Shown here one piece after another: positions 17,034-26,833 of a stretch of 64,000 nt of DNA. Numbering within the stretch: position 1 is the stretch's first letter; every line of letters starts with the position of its first letter. The notes under the pieces were generated by a model. It saw nothing but the letters and a program-made list of their open reading frames with translations, did no database searches and was not told the origin of the DNA. The DNA comes from Bacillus pseudomycoides. Lineage in GTDB: Bacteria > Bacillota > Bacilli > Bacillales > Bacillaceae_G. The stretch covers positions 1-64,000 of the forward strand of contig NZ_NUQE01000034.1 of the NCBI RefSeq assembly GCF_002582035.1, read 5' to 3'. A program made the translations under genes and the position numbers.

Positions 17034-18440
17034 CTACTTCGCTAATTCATAAATAGCGTGTGCATAAATAGCTGTCGCTTTTAGTAAATCTTCAATTTCA
17101 ATATACTCATCTTTTTGATGCGCTAGTTCTTCTTTTCCTGGGAATAGAGGACCGAACGCAACACCAGCTTCCAATGAACGTGCATATGTACCGCCGCCAA
17201 TTGCTAATAACTCTGCTTTGTCGCCTGTTTGTTCCTCGTATACACGCTGAAGTGTACGAATCAACACATGATCTTTATCTACATGATGCGGACGAGAGTC
17301 TGATACATTTGTTATAGCAAAGTTTTTTGCACTCACATAATTCGTTAATATTTGCAGCGTTTCTTCTAAGTTTGTTGTAACTGGATAACGAATATTTAAT
17401 CCTAGTTTACCGCCTTCTTCTTTCGTATAAGAAAGAAGACCAACGTTTACTGTTAATGGCCCTGTAATCTCATCTGCATAAGCAATGCCAGCTTTTTTCC
17501 CAAGCGTATCATTTGTGAATGTTTCCGCTGCTAGGCTAACAAATGCTGCACCTTGCTCATCTAAAGAGATTGTCGTTAAGAAATTCGCAAGTGTTAATCC
17601 TGCATTTTCTCCTTGTTCAGGTGTAGAGCCATGTGCAGAAATACCTTTTACTTGCAGTGTAACTGTATTTCCTTCTACAATTGCTTTTCCATTTTTCTTT
17701 GCTTCTTCTACATATTGTTCATACTGACTTGCAAGTTCTGCTGCTTTTTCGCTCGTTACAACAGCTTCTGCAAAATCAGGAACCATATTTAAACGGCGAC
17801 CAGATGAAAATGATACTAATACATTCTCTCCTGCTGCATGTTCTTTTTTATTTTGAACAACATATAAATCACAAATTCCTTTTTCAGCATTAATAATCGG
17901 GAAATCTGCATCTGGTGCAAATCCCATCGTTGGCATTTCTTCATGTTTGAAGTAATGATCCACGCATTTCCAATTACTTTCTTCATCTGTTCCTAAAATC
18001 ATTCGAACACGTTTAGAAAGCGGCAACCCTAATTCTTTTACAATTTTCATTGCATAGTAAGCTGCCATTGTTGGCCCTTTATCATCAATTGCACCGCGTG
18101 CAAAAATTTTACCTTCGCGAATATCCGCACTATATGCAGGAGTTGTCCAGCCGTCTCCTTCTGGTACAACATCAACATGACATAAAATACCAAGAAGTTC
18201 TTCTCCTTGTCCCATCTCTAAATGCCCTGCATATCCTTCTAAATTTTTAGAAAGAAATCCGTCAGCTTCTCCCTTATCTAGCATGAAAGATAATGCCTTT
18301 GCTACACCTTCACCAAACGGTGCGCCTTCTTTTGCCGTCTCTTCTTCCCATACACTTTTAATTTGTAAAAATTGCTGTACGTCTTGAATAAGAGCATCTT
18401 TTCGTTTCTCTACTTCTTGCATCCAATTTATGTTTGCCAT
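17034..18440 (-). CDS. pepV: M20-family dipeptidase PepV
   Basis: 468 residues, full length for PepV. It is a di-zinc aminopeptidase that hydrolyses dipeptides (and Xaa-His type substrates) in the cytoplasm. Metal and catalytic residues: LCHVDVVPEGDGW (His and Asp), GAIDDKGPTMAAYYAMK (bridging Asp), GTDEESNWKC (Glu-Glu base and ligand), and a C-terminal GGGTYARSL/H region. ATG at 18440. Downstream thpR may be partly co-transcribed across the hairpins. The 350-bp gap to the next gene is AT-rich with no clear feature beyond promoters I cannot pin down. Confidence 0.93.
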   Translation of the reverse strand: MANINWMQEVEKRKDALIQDVQQFLQIKSVWEEETAKEGAPFGEGVAKALSFMLDKGEADGFLSKNLEGYAGHLEMGQGEELLGILCHVDVVPEGDGWTTPAYSADIREGKIFARGAIDDKGPTMAAYYAMKIVKELGLPLSKRVRMILGTDEESNWKCVDHYFKHEEMPTMGFAPDADFPIINAEKGICDLYVVQNKKEHAAGENVLVSFSSGRRLNMVPDFAEAVVTSEKAAELASQYEQYVEEAKKNGKAIVEGNTVTLQVKGISAHGSTPEQGENAGLTLANFLTTISLDEQGAAFVSLAAETFTNDTLGKKAGIAYADEITGPLTVNVGLLSYTKEEGGKLGLNIRYPVTTNLEETLQILTNYVSAKNFAITNVSDSRPHHVDKDHVLIRTLQRVYEEQTGDKAELLAIGGGTYARSLEAGVAFGPLFPGKEELAHQKDEYIEIEDLLKATAIYAHAIYELAK

Positions 18441-18790
18441 ACCTTCACCTTCTTCTCTATTCTCTCTTTCATCATAGCAAACGATTTCTTATTATGCCAG
18501 CAAGGAAACGGGTAATACCGAACAATTTAAATATTTCAGATAATAAAAATTAGTTTTTTCATATTTTTTTCGAAATTTTTTGCAGGAATTTGACGTTTTC
18601 CGTAGAAATTTATACGATAGTTGATGAAGAGAAACAGAATATCAACAACTTTCTTTCTACAAACTCTACTACATGTTAAAATTTTGTAAAATTTGAGCAA
18701 GTTAGAGCATGATTTTTTTCATATGGAGTACAATGGAAGTAAGGACCTTCTTTCCTGAATGGGTCAAAAAACTTGTAGAGGAGTGGTTTT

Positions 18791-19015
18791 TTGATAAAAC
18801 CTACAACTACTCGTATGCTAACACGCATTAAATCTATCTATATGTACATTAATGAGAAAGGCACCGTAACGACGCAAGACCTTGTAGATGAGTTCGGGAT
18901 CACACCGCGAACGATACAGCGCGATCTGAATGTGTTGCAATTTAATGAACTCGTGTATAGCCCTTGCCGCGGCAAGTGGACAACAACAGGAAAGAAAGTG
19001 AGAATGACCTCGTGA
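18791..19015 (+). CDS. ytzE: DeoR-type helix-turn-helix protein YtzE
   Basis: 74 residues, consisting of just the winged-helix part of DeoR regulators (VTTQDLVDEFGITPRTIQRDLNVL) with no sugar-phosphate sensor domain, as in B. subtilis YtzE. The start is TTG at 18791, preceded by AGAGGAG 8 bases away; an internal ATG at 18815 lacks a ribosome site. Targets unknown. Confidence 0.85.
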   Translation: MIKPTTTRMLTRIKSIYMYINEKGTVTTQDLVDEFGITPRTIQRDLNVLQFNELVYSPCRGKWTTTGKKVRMTS

Positions 19016-19042
19016 CAAATATAACTTGATTTACAAATATAT

Positions 19043-19077
19043 ATCCCCTTTCTATACAGAGAAAGGGGATTCTTTTT
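19043..19077 (+). terminator. Terminator of ytzE
   Basis: ATCCCCTTTC (19043-19052) pairs exactly with GAAAGGGGAT (19061-19070), followed by TCTTTTT. Confidence 0.9.
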
Positions 19078-19107
19078 CGTTATTGGAATCGGTCTCAGGT
19101 TAATATA

Positions 19108-19836
19108 TTAACCTTCTGTTTGAGAATGATATGACTTCAGCATTTCTACTTCTTCATCTGTTAACTCACGATATTGGCCAAGTTCTAATTCTTCATCTAA
19201 CACTAAAGGTCCCATCTCTGTACGCTTTAAGTACACAACCTTTTTTCCAACTGCTTCAAACATGCGCTTTACTTGATGAAATTTACCTTCTGTAATGACA
19301 AGTTCAATTTCAGACTCATCATCGCTTTTTAAAATTGTAAGCTCTCCTGGCTTCGTTTCGTATCCGTCATCTAAAATAACACCTTTTTTGAACGCTGCAA
19401 TATCCTCTTCAGTCACTTTTCCCGCTACTCTTGCAAAGTATTTCTTCGGCACGTGCTTTTTCGGAGAAAGCAATTGATGCGCTAGCTTTCCATCATTCGT
19501 TAATAAAAGAAAACCTTCTGTATCAATATCAAGTCTTCCTACTGGAAATGGATCAAAAATCGCATCTTCTAGTTCTAATAGATCAACAACCGTTTCATGA
19601 TTATCATCCTCTGTTGCAGAAATAACGCCTTGAGGTTTATGCATCATTAAATACACAAATTCTTTATACTCTACTACTTCACCATGAATCATAACCTCTT
19701 CTTCTTCCACATTCACATGATATTTCGCATCTTTCACCGGTACGCCATCTATTTTTACAACGCCTTCTTTTAATAACTTTTTCACTTCTTTGCGGCTACC
19801 ATAGCCCATGTTTGCTAATAATTTATCTAATCTCAT
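19108..19836 (-). CDS. ytzG: RsuA/RluB-family 16S rRNA pseudouridine synthase (YtzG)
   Basis: 242 residues: N-terminal S4 RNA-binding domain (MRLDKLLANMGYGSRKEVKK) and a pseudouridine synthase domain with the catalytic Asp in GRLDIDTEGFLLLTNDG (about residue 102) and GKFHQVKRMFEAVGK. Probably modifies a small-subunit rRNA uridine, as RsuA does; the exact site is not readable. Lies 45 bp downstream of murJ on the same strand. Confidence 0.9.
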   Translation of the reverse strand: MRLDKLLANMGYGSRKEVKKLLKEGVVKIDGVPVKDAKYHVNVEEEEVMIHGEVVEYKEFVYLMMHKPQGVISATEDDNHETVVDLLELEDAIFDPFPVGRLDIDTEGFLLLTNDGKLAHQLLSPKKHVPKKYFARVAGKVTEEDIAAFKKGVILDDGYETKPGELTILKSDDESEIELVITEGKFHQVKRMFEAVGKKVVYLKRTEMGPLVLDEELELGQYRELTDEEVEMLKSYHSQTEG

Positions 19837-19881
19837 CGTTTCACACCTTCTTGTTATACTCAGAAAAAGAGAGGCGTACGA

Positions 19882-21537
19882 TTACGCCCCTTTAGCTTTC
19901 ACTTTAATTTTCAATCTACTACCAAGTTTACGCTGAATCTTCTCTAAAAATTCACCGCCAAGTACTCGCTCGATTACGCCTGTACGAAATCCTAAATATC
20001 CATATACAGCCGCTCCTCCTATTGCGCAAATGCCTACTGTAACCAATGCCGCAAAACGGCTTGTCTCATATGGAAGCATAAAAGAAAGAATCCATAATAA
20101 TAGTTTTACAACAATCACCATCGCAACTGTTAACACTGCAATTTGGAACGTTCGTTTATATACAAGTTCAAATGAGAATTGGGCATACTTTCGAATTTGT
20201 TTATTTGTATACCAAATGGATGCGAAGAACCCTACACCTGTTGCTACGACCGCACCTATTGTTCCAAAATAACGAATGAACACCACGTTGCATAAGAATT
20301 TTAAAATAATTCCCATGCCAAGTGCAATGATTGCATGCTTTTGTTGATTAATTCCTTGCAAAATGGCCGCTGTTACTGTAAATAGCGCAAATAATAAGGC
20401 GACTGGTGCATACCACATTAATATTTTTCCGCCGAGCGGATCGGCTTCATAAAAGGCGGTATAAATTGGATACGCTAAAGTGGAAATTCCAATGACAGCT
20501 GGTAATGTTAAAAACATATTCACTTGAAACGTTTGTGTAATTTGCTGGTTTAAATAACGGAACTGCCTTTCTGTAAACGACTTTGTAATCGCTGGTACAA
20601 GCGTTAAACTGAACGCCGTTGCAAGCGATACTGGAATCATAATTAACTTATGTGTCCACATCGTAAAAATACCGAAAGCACGCTCTGCAATATCACCTTG
20701 TCCAATTGCTTGCATAATTGAGTTAAATGTTAACGCGTCAATTTGCTGATAAAGCGGAATCGCTAATCCAACTACAACGTAAGGAATCGCATAAGCAAAC
20801 AGCTCTTTAAATAGATCAAATGTACGAACTGTTGATTCTGGTACGGTTTGATTGATGATGTATTGATCTAAATGATGCTTTCTCTTCATCCAATACCAAA
20901 TGAGCACTGCTAATGCCCCGACGGCGGAAACAAACGCCGCAAACGTCGCCACACCAACTGCGGTTGCGACCGAACCCTTCAATACTTTTATTACGATAAA
21001 ACTACCTGCAAGTAAAAATACAATACGAATAATTTGTTCAATAATTTGCGACACTGTTGTAGGTCCCATTGATTGGTGCCCTTGGAAGTAGCCACGAATT
21101 AAACTCGCTGCTGGTACAACAATAAGCGCAAAGCTGACCAGGCGAATAATCATTGTTACATCTTCTAAGCTGCTATGTACACTCTGTTTCCCTAGCATTG
21201 CCTCAGCAAATAACGGCGCTGACATATACAATACTAAAAAGGAAAGAATTCCGCTCACAATCATCATAATCATACCTGAGCGAAACATTCTTCGGCTCGT
21301 TTTATAATCTCCAAGCGCATTATACTTCGAAACAAACTTCGATACTGCAAGCGGCACTCCTGCCGTTGCAATACTTAAAAAGATTGTATATGGAATATAT
21401 CCATATGTATACAGCGTCCCGCCTTCTGTACCAACTAACGCATGAAACGGAAAGACATAAATCATACCGAGGAACTTTACTAAAAATGTTCCAAGCGTCA
21501 CAATAAGCGTTCCGCGTAAAAATTTTGAATCGGACAT
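19882..21537 (-). CDS. murJ: MurJ-type lipid II flippase (YtgP), MOP superfamily
   Basis: 551 residues with 14 predicted membrane segments, polysaccharide-transport/MVF type. B. subtilis YtgP is the MurJ homologue that flips lipid II for peptidoglycan synthesis. Visible family features include the N-terminal RGTLIVTLGTFLVKFLGMIY segment, PAASLIRGYFQG and QQIDALTFN. I use ATG at 21537, preceded by GGAGGAGG at 7 bases; the ATG at 21561 lies before that site. C-terminal tail is basic. Confidence 0.88.
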   Translation of the reverse strand: MSDSKFLRGTLIVTLGTFLVKFLGMIYVFPFHALVGTEGGTLYTYGYIPYTIFLSIATAGVPLAVSKFVSKYNALGDYKTSRRMFRSGMIMMIVSGILSFLVLYMSAPLFAEAMLGKQSVHSSLEDVTMIIRLVSFALIVVPAASLIRGYFQGHQSMGPTTVSQIIEQIIRIVFLLAGSFIVIKVLKGSVATAVGVATFAAFVSAVGALAVLIWYWMKRKHHLDQYIINQTVPESTVRTFDLFKELFAYAIPYVVVGLAIPLYQQIDALTFNSIMQAIGQGDIAERAFGIFTMWTHKLIMIPVSLATAFSLTLVPAITKSFTERQFRYLNQQITQTFQVNMFLTLPAVIGISTLAYPIYTAFYEADPLGGKILMWYAPVALLFALFTVTAAILQGINQQKHAIIALGMGIILKFLCNVVFIRYFGTIGAVVATGVGFFASIWYTNKQIRKYAQFSFELVYKRTFQIAVLTVAMVIVVKLLLWILSFMLPYETSRFAALVTVGICAIGGAAVYGYLGFRTGVIERVLGGEFLEKIQRKLGSRLKIKVKAKGA

Positions 21538-21688
21538 AAAAAATCCTCCTCCATCATTCAAAACGCTGAACTCAACTTCTGTATTGTACCATAATTTTTC
21601 ATGTAAACAGTACCTTCCCTCATTTTTCTTTTCTATGAAAACGTGATATTCTTGAATGCAGCAAAATAAGAAAATGAGGTCGATTTAT

Positions 21689-22954
21689 ATGCATTATGAT
21701 GTAATTGTCATCGGAGGAGGACCTTCCGGATTAATGGCAGCAATCGGAGCTGCAGAAGAAGGTGCACGCGTCTTACTTCTTGATAAAGGCGATAAGTTGG
21801 GAAGAAAGCTTGCGATTTCTGGTGGAGGACGCTGCAACGTGACAAACCGTCTCCCGCTTGATGAAATTGTAAAACATATCCCTGGAAATGGGCGTTTCTT
21901 ATATAGCGCGTTTTCTATTTTTAATAATGAAGATATTATTCAGTTTTTCGAAAAGCTCGGCGTGAAATTAAAAGAAGAAGATCACGGTCGCATGTTCCCA
22001 GTATCGAATAAAGCACAGTCAGTAGTCGATGCTTTGTTAACACGCTTAAAGGAACTGCGCGTTACGATTCGTACCAATCTTCCTGTCAAAACAGTAGAGT
22101 ATGAAAATGGGCAACCAAAAGCAGTTATTCTGCAAAACGGAGAAGTTCTTGAAACAAATCATGTTGTAATCGCTGTTGGGGGTAAATCTGTACCGCACAC
22201 AGGCTCAACTGGTGATGGCTATGCTTGGGCTGAAAAAGCTGGTCATACAATTACAGAACTATTCCCAACTGAGGTACCGATCCTTTCTAATGAACCATTT
22301 ATTCGTGACCGTACATTACAAGGCATAGCACTACGTGATGTAGAGCTAAGCGTGTTAAATCCAAAAGGAAAAGCTGTTATCTCTCACAAAATGGATATGC
22401 TCTTTACTCACTTCGGTGTGTCTGGACCAGCTGCTCTTCGCTGCAGTCAGTTTGTTGTGAAAACGATGAAAAAATTCAAAACAAACACAGTAACAATGAG
22501 CATTGATGCGTTGCCGGATGAGAACAGTGAACAACTCTTCCAGCGCATGATGAAACAAATAAAAGAAGAACCGAAAAAAGGATTAAAAAATGTACTGAAA
22601 GGTTATGTACCTGAACGTTATTTCTTATTCCTATTAGAAAAAAATGAAATTGACGGCAGTCAGCAATGCGGACAAATTTCTCACGAAAAAATTCGAGCTC
22701 TTGCTGCAGATTTCAAAGGATTTACCTTTACCGTAAATGGAACGCAGCCCCTTGAAAAAGCATTTGTAACAGGCGGCGGTGTTTCTGTAAAAGAAATTAA
22801 TCCGAAAGAAATGTCATCAAAACTCATGAACGGCTTATATTTCTGCGGAGAAGTTCTTGATATTCACGGCTATACAGGCGGATATAATATTACTTCTGCA
22901 CTTGTTACAGGCCGAATTGCTGGAATGACTGCGGGGCAAAATGCTAACATGTAA
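21689..22954 (+). CDS. ytfP: HI0933-type NAD(P)/FAD flavoprotein (YtfP)
   Basis: 421 residues. N-terminal FAD-binding loop [14 protein letters not shown], a second [16 protein letters not shown] segment and a C-terminal [14 protein letters not shown]...[14 protein letters not shown] block diagnostic of the HI0933/YtfP/BaiN group. Reaction unproven in Bacillus; relatives reduce steroid or other conjugated substrates. The start is ATG 21689 with GAGGT upstream; an ATG at 21656 has no ribosome site. Confidence 0.88.
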   Translation: MHYDVIVIGGGPSGLMAAIGAAEEGARVLLLDKGDKLGRKLAISGGGRCNVTNRLPLDEIVKHIPGNGRFLYSAFSIFNNEDIIQFFEKLGVKLKEEDHGRMFPVSNKAQSVVDALLTRLKELRVTIRTNLPVKTVEYENGQPKAVILQNGEVLETNHVVIAVGGKSVPHTGSTGDGYAWAEKAGHTITELFPTEVPILSNEPFIRDRTLQGIALRDVELSVLNPKGKAVISHKMDMLFTHFGVSGPAALRCSQFVVKTMKKFKTNTVTMSIDALPDENSEQLFQRMMKQIKEEPKKGLKNVLKGYVPERYFLFLLEKNEIDGSQQCGQISHEKIRALAADFKGFTFTVNGTQPLEKAFVTGGGVSVKEINPKEMSSKLMNGLYFCGEVLDIHGYTGGYNITSALVTGRIAGMTAGQNANM

Positions 22955-23021
22955 TAGTAAAAAATGTCGGATATTGTAAAATAACCGATATATCAGTATA
23001 AAGAAACAAAGGGGAAAACAG

Positions 23022-24470
23022 ATGAGAAAAAAAGTAATGATATCTTTAATGTTAATGACGTTTCTTTCCGCTGTTGAAGGAACAATCGTTAGCACAGCAG
23101 TACCTCGCATTACAAGCGAACTGTCAGGTGTAGAACTTGTAAGCTGGGTATATGCGATTTATATGTTAGCAACCGCTGTATCAACACCGATCTACGGAAA
23201 GCTAGCAGACTTGTTTGGCCGTAAAAAAGTACTATTAATTGGTGCAACCATCTTTTTAATCGGCTCTACATTATGCGGCCTTGCAACGTCAATGGGACAA
23301 TTAATTCTTTTCCGTGCTCTGCAAGGGTTAGGTGCAGGAGCTGTCATGCCAATTACAATGACAATTATTGGTGACTTATACAGCGAAGCAAAAGACAGAG
23401 CAAAAGCACAAGGATGGATGAGTGCTGTTTGGGGTGTATCCGGTGTTATTGGACCGTTAGTTGGCGGTTTTTTAGTAGATTCACTATCTTGGCGTTATAT
23501 CTTTTTCTTAAACATTCCATTTGGCATTATTGCCTGTGTGATGATTATGATTTCTTATAAAGAATCCATCACGCCAGCAAAACAGCATATCGATTATCCG
23601 GGTGCTGTTATCTTCTCACTTAGTACAATTGCCTTACTTTATGCACTATTAACAGGAAGTCAGCATCAAAACTGGGGAGATATCACCATTATTGGCCTGC
23701 TGCTATTTGCGGTTGTCGCATTCATCATTTTCTTACTCGTAGAAAAAAAATCACCAGAACCATTAATTCCATTAGATCTTTTCTCAAATCGGACGGTATC
23801 TATTGTTAACGCATTAACGTTAATTGCTGGTGGTATGATTATTAGTATTACAATGTATCTTCCAATCTGGACCCAAGGCGTATTAGGAAAAAATGCAACA
23901 GAAGCTGGTTTGATTCTTATGCCAATTCCAGTCCTTTGGACAGTTGGGGCCATGCTATCTGGTAACTTAGTTGGCCGATTACAAACAAAACAAATTATTT
24001 TACTTGGCGGCAGCATTTTATCAGTTGCTACATTCCTATTGTTCACATTGTCTACTCACTCGCATCCAGCTCTCATCTACATCGCAATGGGTATGTTCGG
24101 CTTAGGAATGGGACTTGTGACACCAATCTATATGGTCACAATTCAAGCTTCTGTTCCTGCAAATAAACGTGGAACAGCGGTCGGTTTAAATACATTTATT
24201 AACACATTTAGCCAAACGCTAGGATCAGCTGTATTTGGAACGATCTTCAATACAATGATTCACAGTGCCGGCGAAGGAAATGTAAACTTAGTAACGCCAG
24301 AACACGGAAGTGCCGTATCAGGATCACAAGAAGTATTAGCTTCTAGTATTCATATGATCTTTAGTGGAACGTTTATATTAGCTGTTATGAGTTTACTCAT
24401 TGCATGGTTCTTCTTAAAGCAAAATCAAGAGGGTGCAGCAGCCCCCCAGCACAAGGCTGTAAATAAGTAA
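23022..24470 (+). CDS. MFS drug exporter, DHA2 (14-TM, EmrB/QacA) family
   Basis: 482 residues, 14 predicted membrane helices. The antiporter motif A loop is GKLADLFGRKKVLLIG, motif C-like GVSGVIGPLVGG follows in helix 5, and FLNIPFGI is typical for this subfamily. A proton-driven multidrug exporter is likely; substrate unknown. AAAGGGG precedes ATG 23022. It follows ytfP by 67 bp and ends at its own terminator. Confidence 0.88.
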   Translation: MRKKVMISLMLMTFLSAVEGTIVSTAVPRITSELSGVELVSWVYAIYMLATAVSTPIYGKLADLFGRKKVLLIGATIFLIGSTLCGLATSMGQLILFRALQGLGAGAVMPITMTIIGDLYSEAKDRAKAQGWMSAVWGVSGVIGPLVGGFLVDSLSWRYIFFLNIPFGIIACVMIMISYKESITPAKQHIDYPGAVIFSLSTIALLYALLTGSQHQNWGDITIIGLLLFAVVAFIIFLLVEKKSPEPLIPLDLFSNRTVSIVNALTLIAGGMIISITMYLPIWTQGVLGKNATEAGLILMPIPVLWTVGAMLSGNLVGRLQTKQIILLGGSILSVATFLLFTLSTHSHPALIYIAMGMFGLGMGLVTPIYMVTIQASVPANKRGTAVGLNTFINTFSQTLGSAVFGTIFNTMIHSAGEGNVNLVTPEHGSAVSGSQEVLASSIHMIFSGTFILAVMSLLIAWFFLKQNQEGAAAPQHKAVNK

Positions 24471-24483
24471 AATCCATATTAGA

Positions 24484-24512
24484 AAGGCTGGCGTTTTGCC
24501 AGCCTTTTTATT
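24484..24512 (+). terminator. Terminator of the MFS gene
   Basis: AAGGCTGGC and GCCAGCCTT around GTTTT, then TTTTATTTATTT. Confidence 0.92.
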
Positions 24513-24550
24513 TATTTCCAGAACCTATTCCTGTCGTGTATTGTTGAACA

Positions 24551-24622
24551 GTCTTTATATCGTATGTAATGGTCGATATATTCTAAAAAGCGCCGATATA
24601 TGAGAAAGTTCCGCCGTTATAT
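24551..24622 (-). repeat. Intergenic repeat with units phased at 20-21 bp (copy 1)
   Basis: On the minus strand four units start at 24622 (ATATAACGGCGG), 24601 (ATATATCGGCGCTTTTT), 24581 (ATATATCGACC) and 24560 (ATATAAAGACTGTTC), spaced 21, 20 and 21 bp. Copy 2 at 60300-60395 has the same order of units, including the final ATATAAAGAC. It sits between two terminators, so it belongs to neither flanking transcript. Confidence 0.65.
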
Positions 24623-24632
24623 CGATGTTATC

Positions 24633-24668
24633 ATACAAAAAAGACGACTTCTCGTCGTCTTTTTGTAT
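24633..24668 (-). terminator. Terminator of the cse60 pair
   Basis: Near-perfect 15-bp stem (ATACAAAAA-GACGAC with GTCGTCTTTTTGTAT), T-run on both strands, immediately after the Cse60 stop. Confidence 0.88.
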
Positions 24669-24851
24669 TTAAGAGCGATATACAACCATCGCCGAAAAAC
24701 AATAGATTTGACTCTCTTCATCATTATTTGAAACTGATACTTGGTATTTAATATCTACAATTTGTTCTTCATCCATCTTCTTCAAAAAGGCATTTATAGA
24801 CTCTTCTAAATCCTTTTCATGACTTTCATCAAAGATCTTTACTCGAATCAC
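24669..24851 (-). CDS. Sporulation protein Cse60-like
   Basis: 60 residues from a GTG start at 24851, one base after the upstream gene's stop, so the two are coupled; AGGATGG in the upstream coding sequence is the ribosome site. Acidic and helical with IVDIKYQVSV and a C-terminal YCFSAMVVY strand, like the 60-residue Cse60 of B. subtilis, a sigma-E-dependent sporulation protein of unknown role. Confidence 0.75.
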   Translation of the reverse strand: MIRVKIFDESHEKDLEESINAFLKKMDEEQIVDIKYQVSVSNNDEESQIYCFSAMVVYRS

Positions 24852-24852
24852 A

Positions 24853-25089
24853 TTAACACCATCCTAAGTCACAACCTTCTACTGCTGGACTATTATCTCG
24901 GCGCGTATCAATGATGCGATAAAACTTTCCATCTTCATATAAATAGCCATCTTCTAATACGTAATGCTTCTCTTCAGTATAGACATAAAATTTACCAATC
25001 ATAAATTTATTAGAGTATAATTCCAAATAATCTGTCTTAAATTTCGCTACTACCTTGTCTGTAATATCGATTTTAATTGTGCGGCTCAT
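24853..25089 (-). CDS. Small conserved protein, possibly YusG-like (DUF2553)
   Basis: 78 residues, an all-beta-looking protein (DITDKVVAKF, DYLELYSNKFMIGKF, KHYVLEDGYLYEDGKFY) with a C-terminal VEGCDLGWC. The short length and C-terminal GWC made me think of YusG/DUF2553, but I cannot verify this. AAAGGAGG lies 8 bases before ATG 25089. Directly upstream of cse60 in a two-gene unit. Confidence 0.7.
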   Translation of the reverse strand: MSRTIKIDITDKVVAKFKTDYLELYSNKFMIGKFYVYTEEKHYVLEDGYLYEDGKFYRIIDTRRDNSPAVEGCDLGWC

Positions 25090-25310
25090 CTCCCACCCCT
25101 CCTTTCGAAAAAGAACGGATTTGGTTTATTGTATTAAGAATTTTTTATTTTATGAATGAAATTTAAGGGGATATGCTAAGGAGAAAGGAAGAAACTTGAT
25201 GTAAACCTATAAACTATAAACAAAATAATCGTTCTCAATTTTTAATAACAATTAAAATTTATAAATTTTGTAATATATAGAATCCCTACTCCGTTAATGA
25301 GCTCACGGCT

Positions 25311-25715
25311 TTAATCGCGGGAGCGCAGCCCCTCTGTATTCATGAGTACAATTCTCCATCCATCAGGGTCTTCTATTGTAATTCCTTTTTCTTCCCAATA
25401 AGGATTTTCCGGCTCAACTTCATAATATCCCATTGTATTTAGTCTATAATTTATTTTTTCGATTTCAATTTTATCAGGAAAATAAAATACAAGTAGGTTA
25501 TCTTTTGTTGGAGCAGGACATGGACTTCCATTAATATGCCTTGTAAACTCTAAATGATATTCTACACCAGGTAATCCAAACATTACCCCATCATAGGCTT
25601 CATGATTGTGAAACTCGCCTATGCGTTTTAACCCCAATCCTTCTTCGTAAAACTTAATTACTTCTTCAAGTTTGTCTGTCGGTCTTGCTATTCTAAACTG
25701 AACCCATTTTTTCAT
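25311..25715 (-). CDS. VOC-family (glyoxalase-like) protein, YycE type
   Basis: 134 residues with two beta-alpha-beta-beta-beta modules: FRIARPTDKLEEVIKFYEEG at the N-terminus and YFPDKIEIEKINYRLNTMG in the second half, ending in IEDPDGWRIVLMN, the usual VOC metal-ligand strand. Substrate unknown. GGGAGG precedes ATG 25715. Downstream 25090-25310 is AT-rich with no feature. Confidence 0.82.
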   Translation of the reverse strand: MKKWVQFRIARPTDKLEEVIKFYEEGLGLKRIGEFHNHEAYDGVMFGLPGVEYHLEFTRHINGSPCPAPTKDNLLVFYFPDKIEIEKINYRLNTMGYYEVEPENPYWEEKGITIEDPDGWRIVLMNTEGLRSRD

Positions 25716-25826
25716 ATGAATTCCTCCCTCTATGAATTCAAGAGTACTTTCATCTACAACTATAAAATAGCTATATGCTTCTTAAAATCCCCCATTAGAG
25801 TTAGAACGCAGTACGACAAAAGGAGT

Positions 25827-25878
25827 ATAAAGTGAAACTTCCATCAGTGGGGGTTTTACTGCCCGTTAGTGCGGGATA
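25827..25878 (+). repeat. bcr1-type repeat, 52-bp mini form
   Basis: ATAAAGTGAAACTTCCATCA, GTGGGGGTTTTACTGCCCG, then TTAGTGCGGGATA: both ends of the 154-bp element joined with the interior removed. Confidence 0.8.
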
Positions 25879-25887
25879 AAACAATCT

Positions 25888-26152
25888 TTAAGAAATTCGT
25901 CTTCTTTTCAAAACAATATACACACTCAACAGCAACATATATCCAAAACTAGTAATCATAATAATAACTGGTATAGGGTAAAATTTAGCTGCATATACAA
26001 AAAAATAGATTTGCAAAATTTGTAAACTTATCGGAATATTTCCAGTCAAATGAATCCCAAATTAAATTACTTCCTTCATACCAAATGATAATAGCTGAAA
26101 CGATGAAGAATATAAGAGCTATCCCGAATTGAACCATGTATCTTATTTTCAC
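25888..26152 (-). pseudogene. Frameshifted small membrane protein
   Basis: A GTG at 26152 with AGAGGAGAG upstream begins a frame (KIRYMVQFGIALIFFIV, then IIWYEGSNLIWDS) that runs into a stop near 25985. A second frame over 25888-26050 continues smoothly (LTGNIPISLQILQIYFFVY, then PIPVIIMITSFGYML and a basic end LKRRRIS). The full interval is 265 bp, 3n+1, as expected for a one-base indel, most likely near 26035-26050. Together they would give a protein of about 88 residues with three membrane segments, possibly YfzA-like. Could also be a sequencing error. Confidence 0.6.
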
Positions 26153-26356
26153 AGAACTCTCCTCTTTCTATGTATTGAAACGATAAGTGTTGTGACAATG
26201 TAAATAACAGCATCTGTAGTTTTGTAAAAAAGTTTGATAAAAAGGGCGAAACTAATTATTATTAGACAGCAAATAAAAAGAATCCATAAAAAAAAGATCA
26301 AACAAAATAGATTCTACAGTTTTGAATACAGATGGAATTTTTATAAAAAAGTTAGA

Positions 26357-26833
26357 TCAACCTTTACTTGTAATTCTGTTAATTTCTTTAGCAATTGAAG
26401 CCTTTTTTCCCCTTCCTTTTTTGTAATTTGTTAATTGAATATGAAAGTAGTTAATATACTCAATTATAGCAAATGCATAAATGAATAATGTTAGGAAAAA
26501 TACAGAAAATGACATCCGTTCCATCATAGTTATGTCAATAAGAAATATGATAGGTGCTATACATATGAGTATAAGATTTATTTTTTTTAGTATGCTAAGT
26601 AACTTGTGAAAATTAGGAAGGAGAGGTCTTTTTGTTTTTAATCGTTTCCACTTTACAAACCAGTAAAAACTCCCTTGTAGTAAGACGAAATTTAATATAA
26701 AGAATACATATATTAGAGCATAACTACCGTTAGGGTTTAAAGGATAAAAAAAGTACAGAAAAATAAAGGTAATCACTGCGAAGAGTTCCCCTGTAAATAA
26801 ATACACAAGTCTCTTTTTAAAACTCTTATTCAT
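26357..26833 (-). CDS. Four-TM membrane protein of unknown function
   Basis: 158 residues: hydrophobic segments at about 10-28, 37-60, 82-101 and 108-130, short basic loops (KWKRLKTKRP) and a basic C-terminal tail. No motif or family recognised. Start ATG 26833; surrounding DNA is very AT-rich. The 200 bp between this gene and the frameshifted one hold nothing identifiable. Confidence 0.65.
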   Translation of the reverse strand: MNKSFKKRLVYLFTGELFAVITFIFLYFFYPLNPNGSYALIYVFFILNFVLLQGSFYWFVKWKRLKTKRPLLPNFHKLLSILKKINLILICIAPIIFLIDITMMERMSFSVFFLTLFIYAFAIIEYINYFHIQLTNYKKGRGKKASIAKEINRITSKG

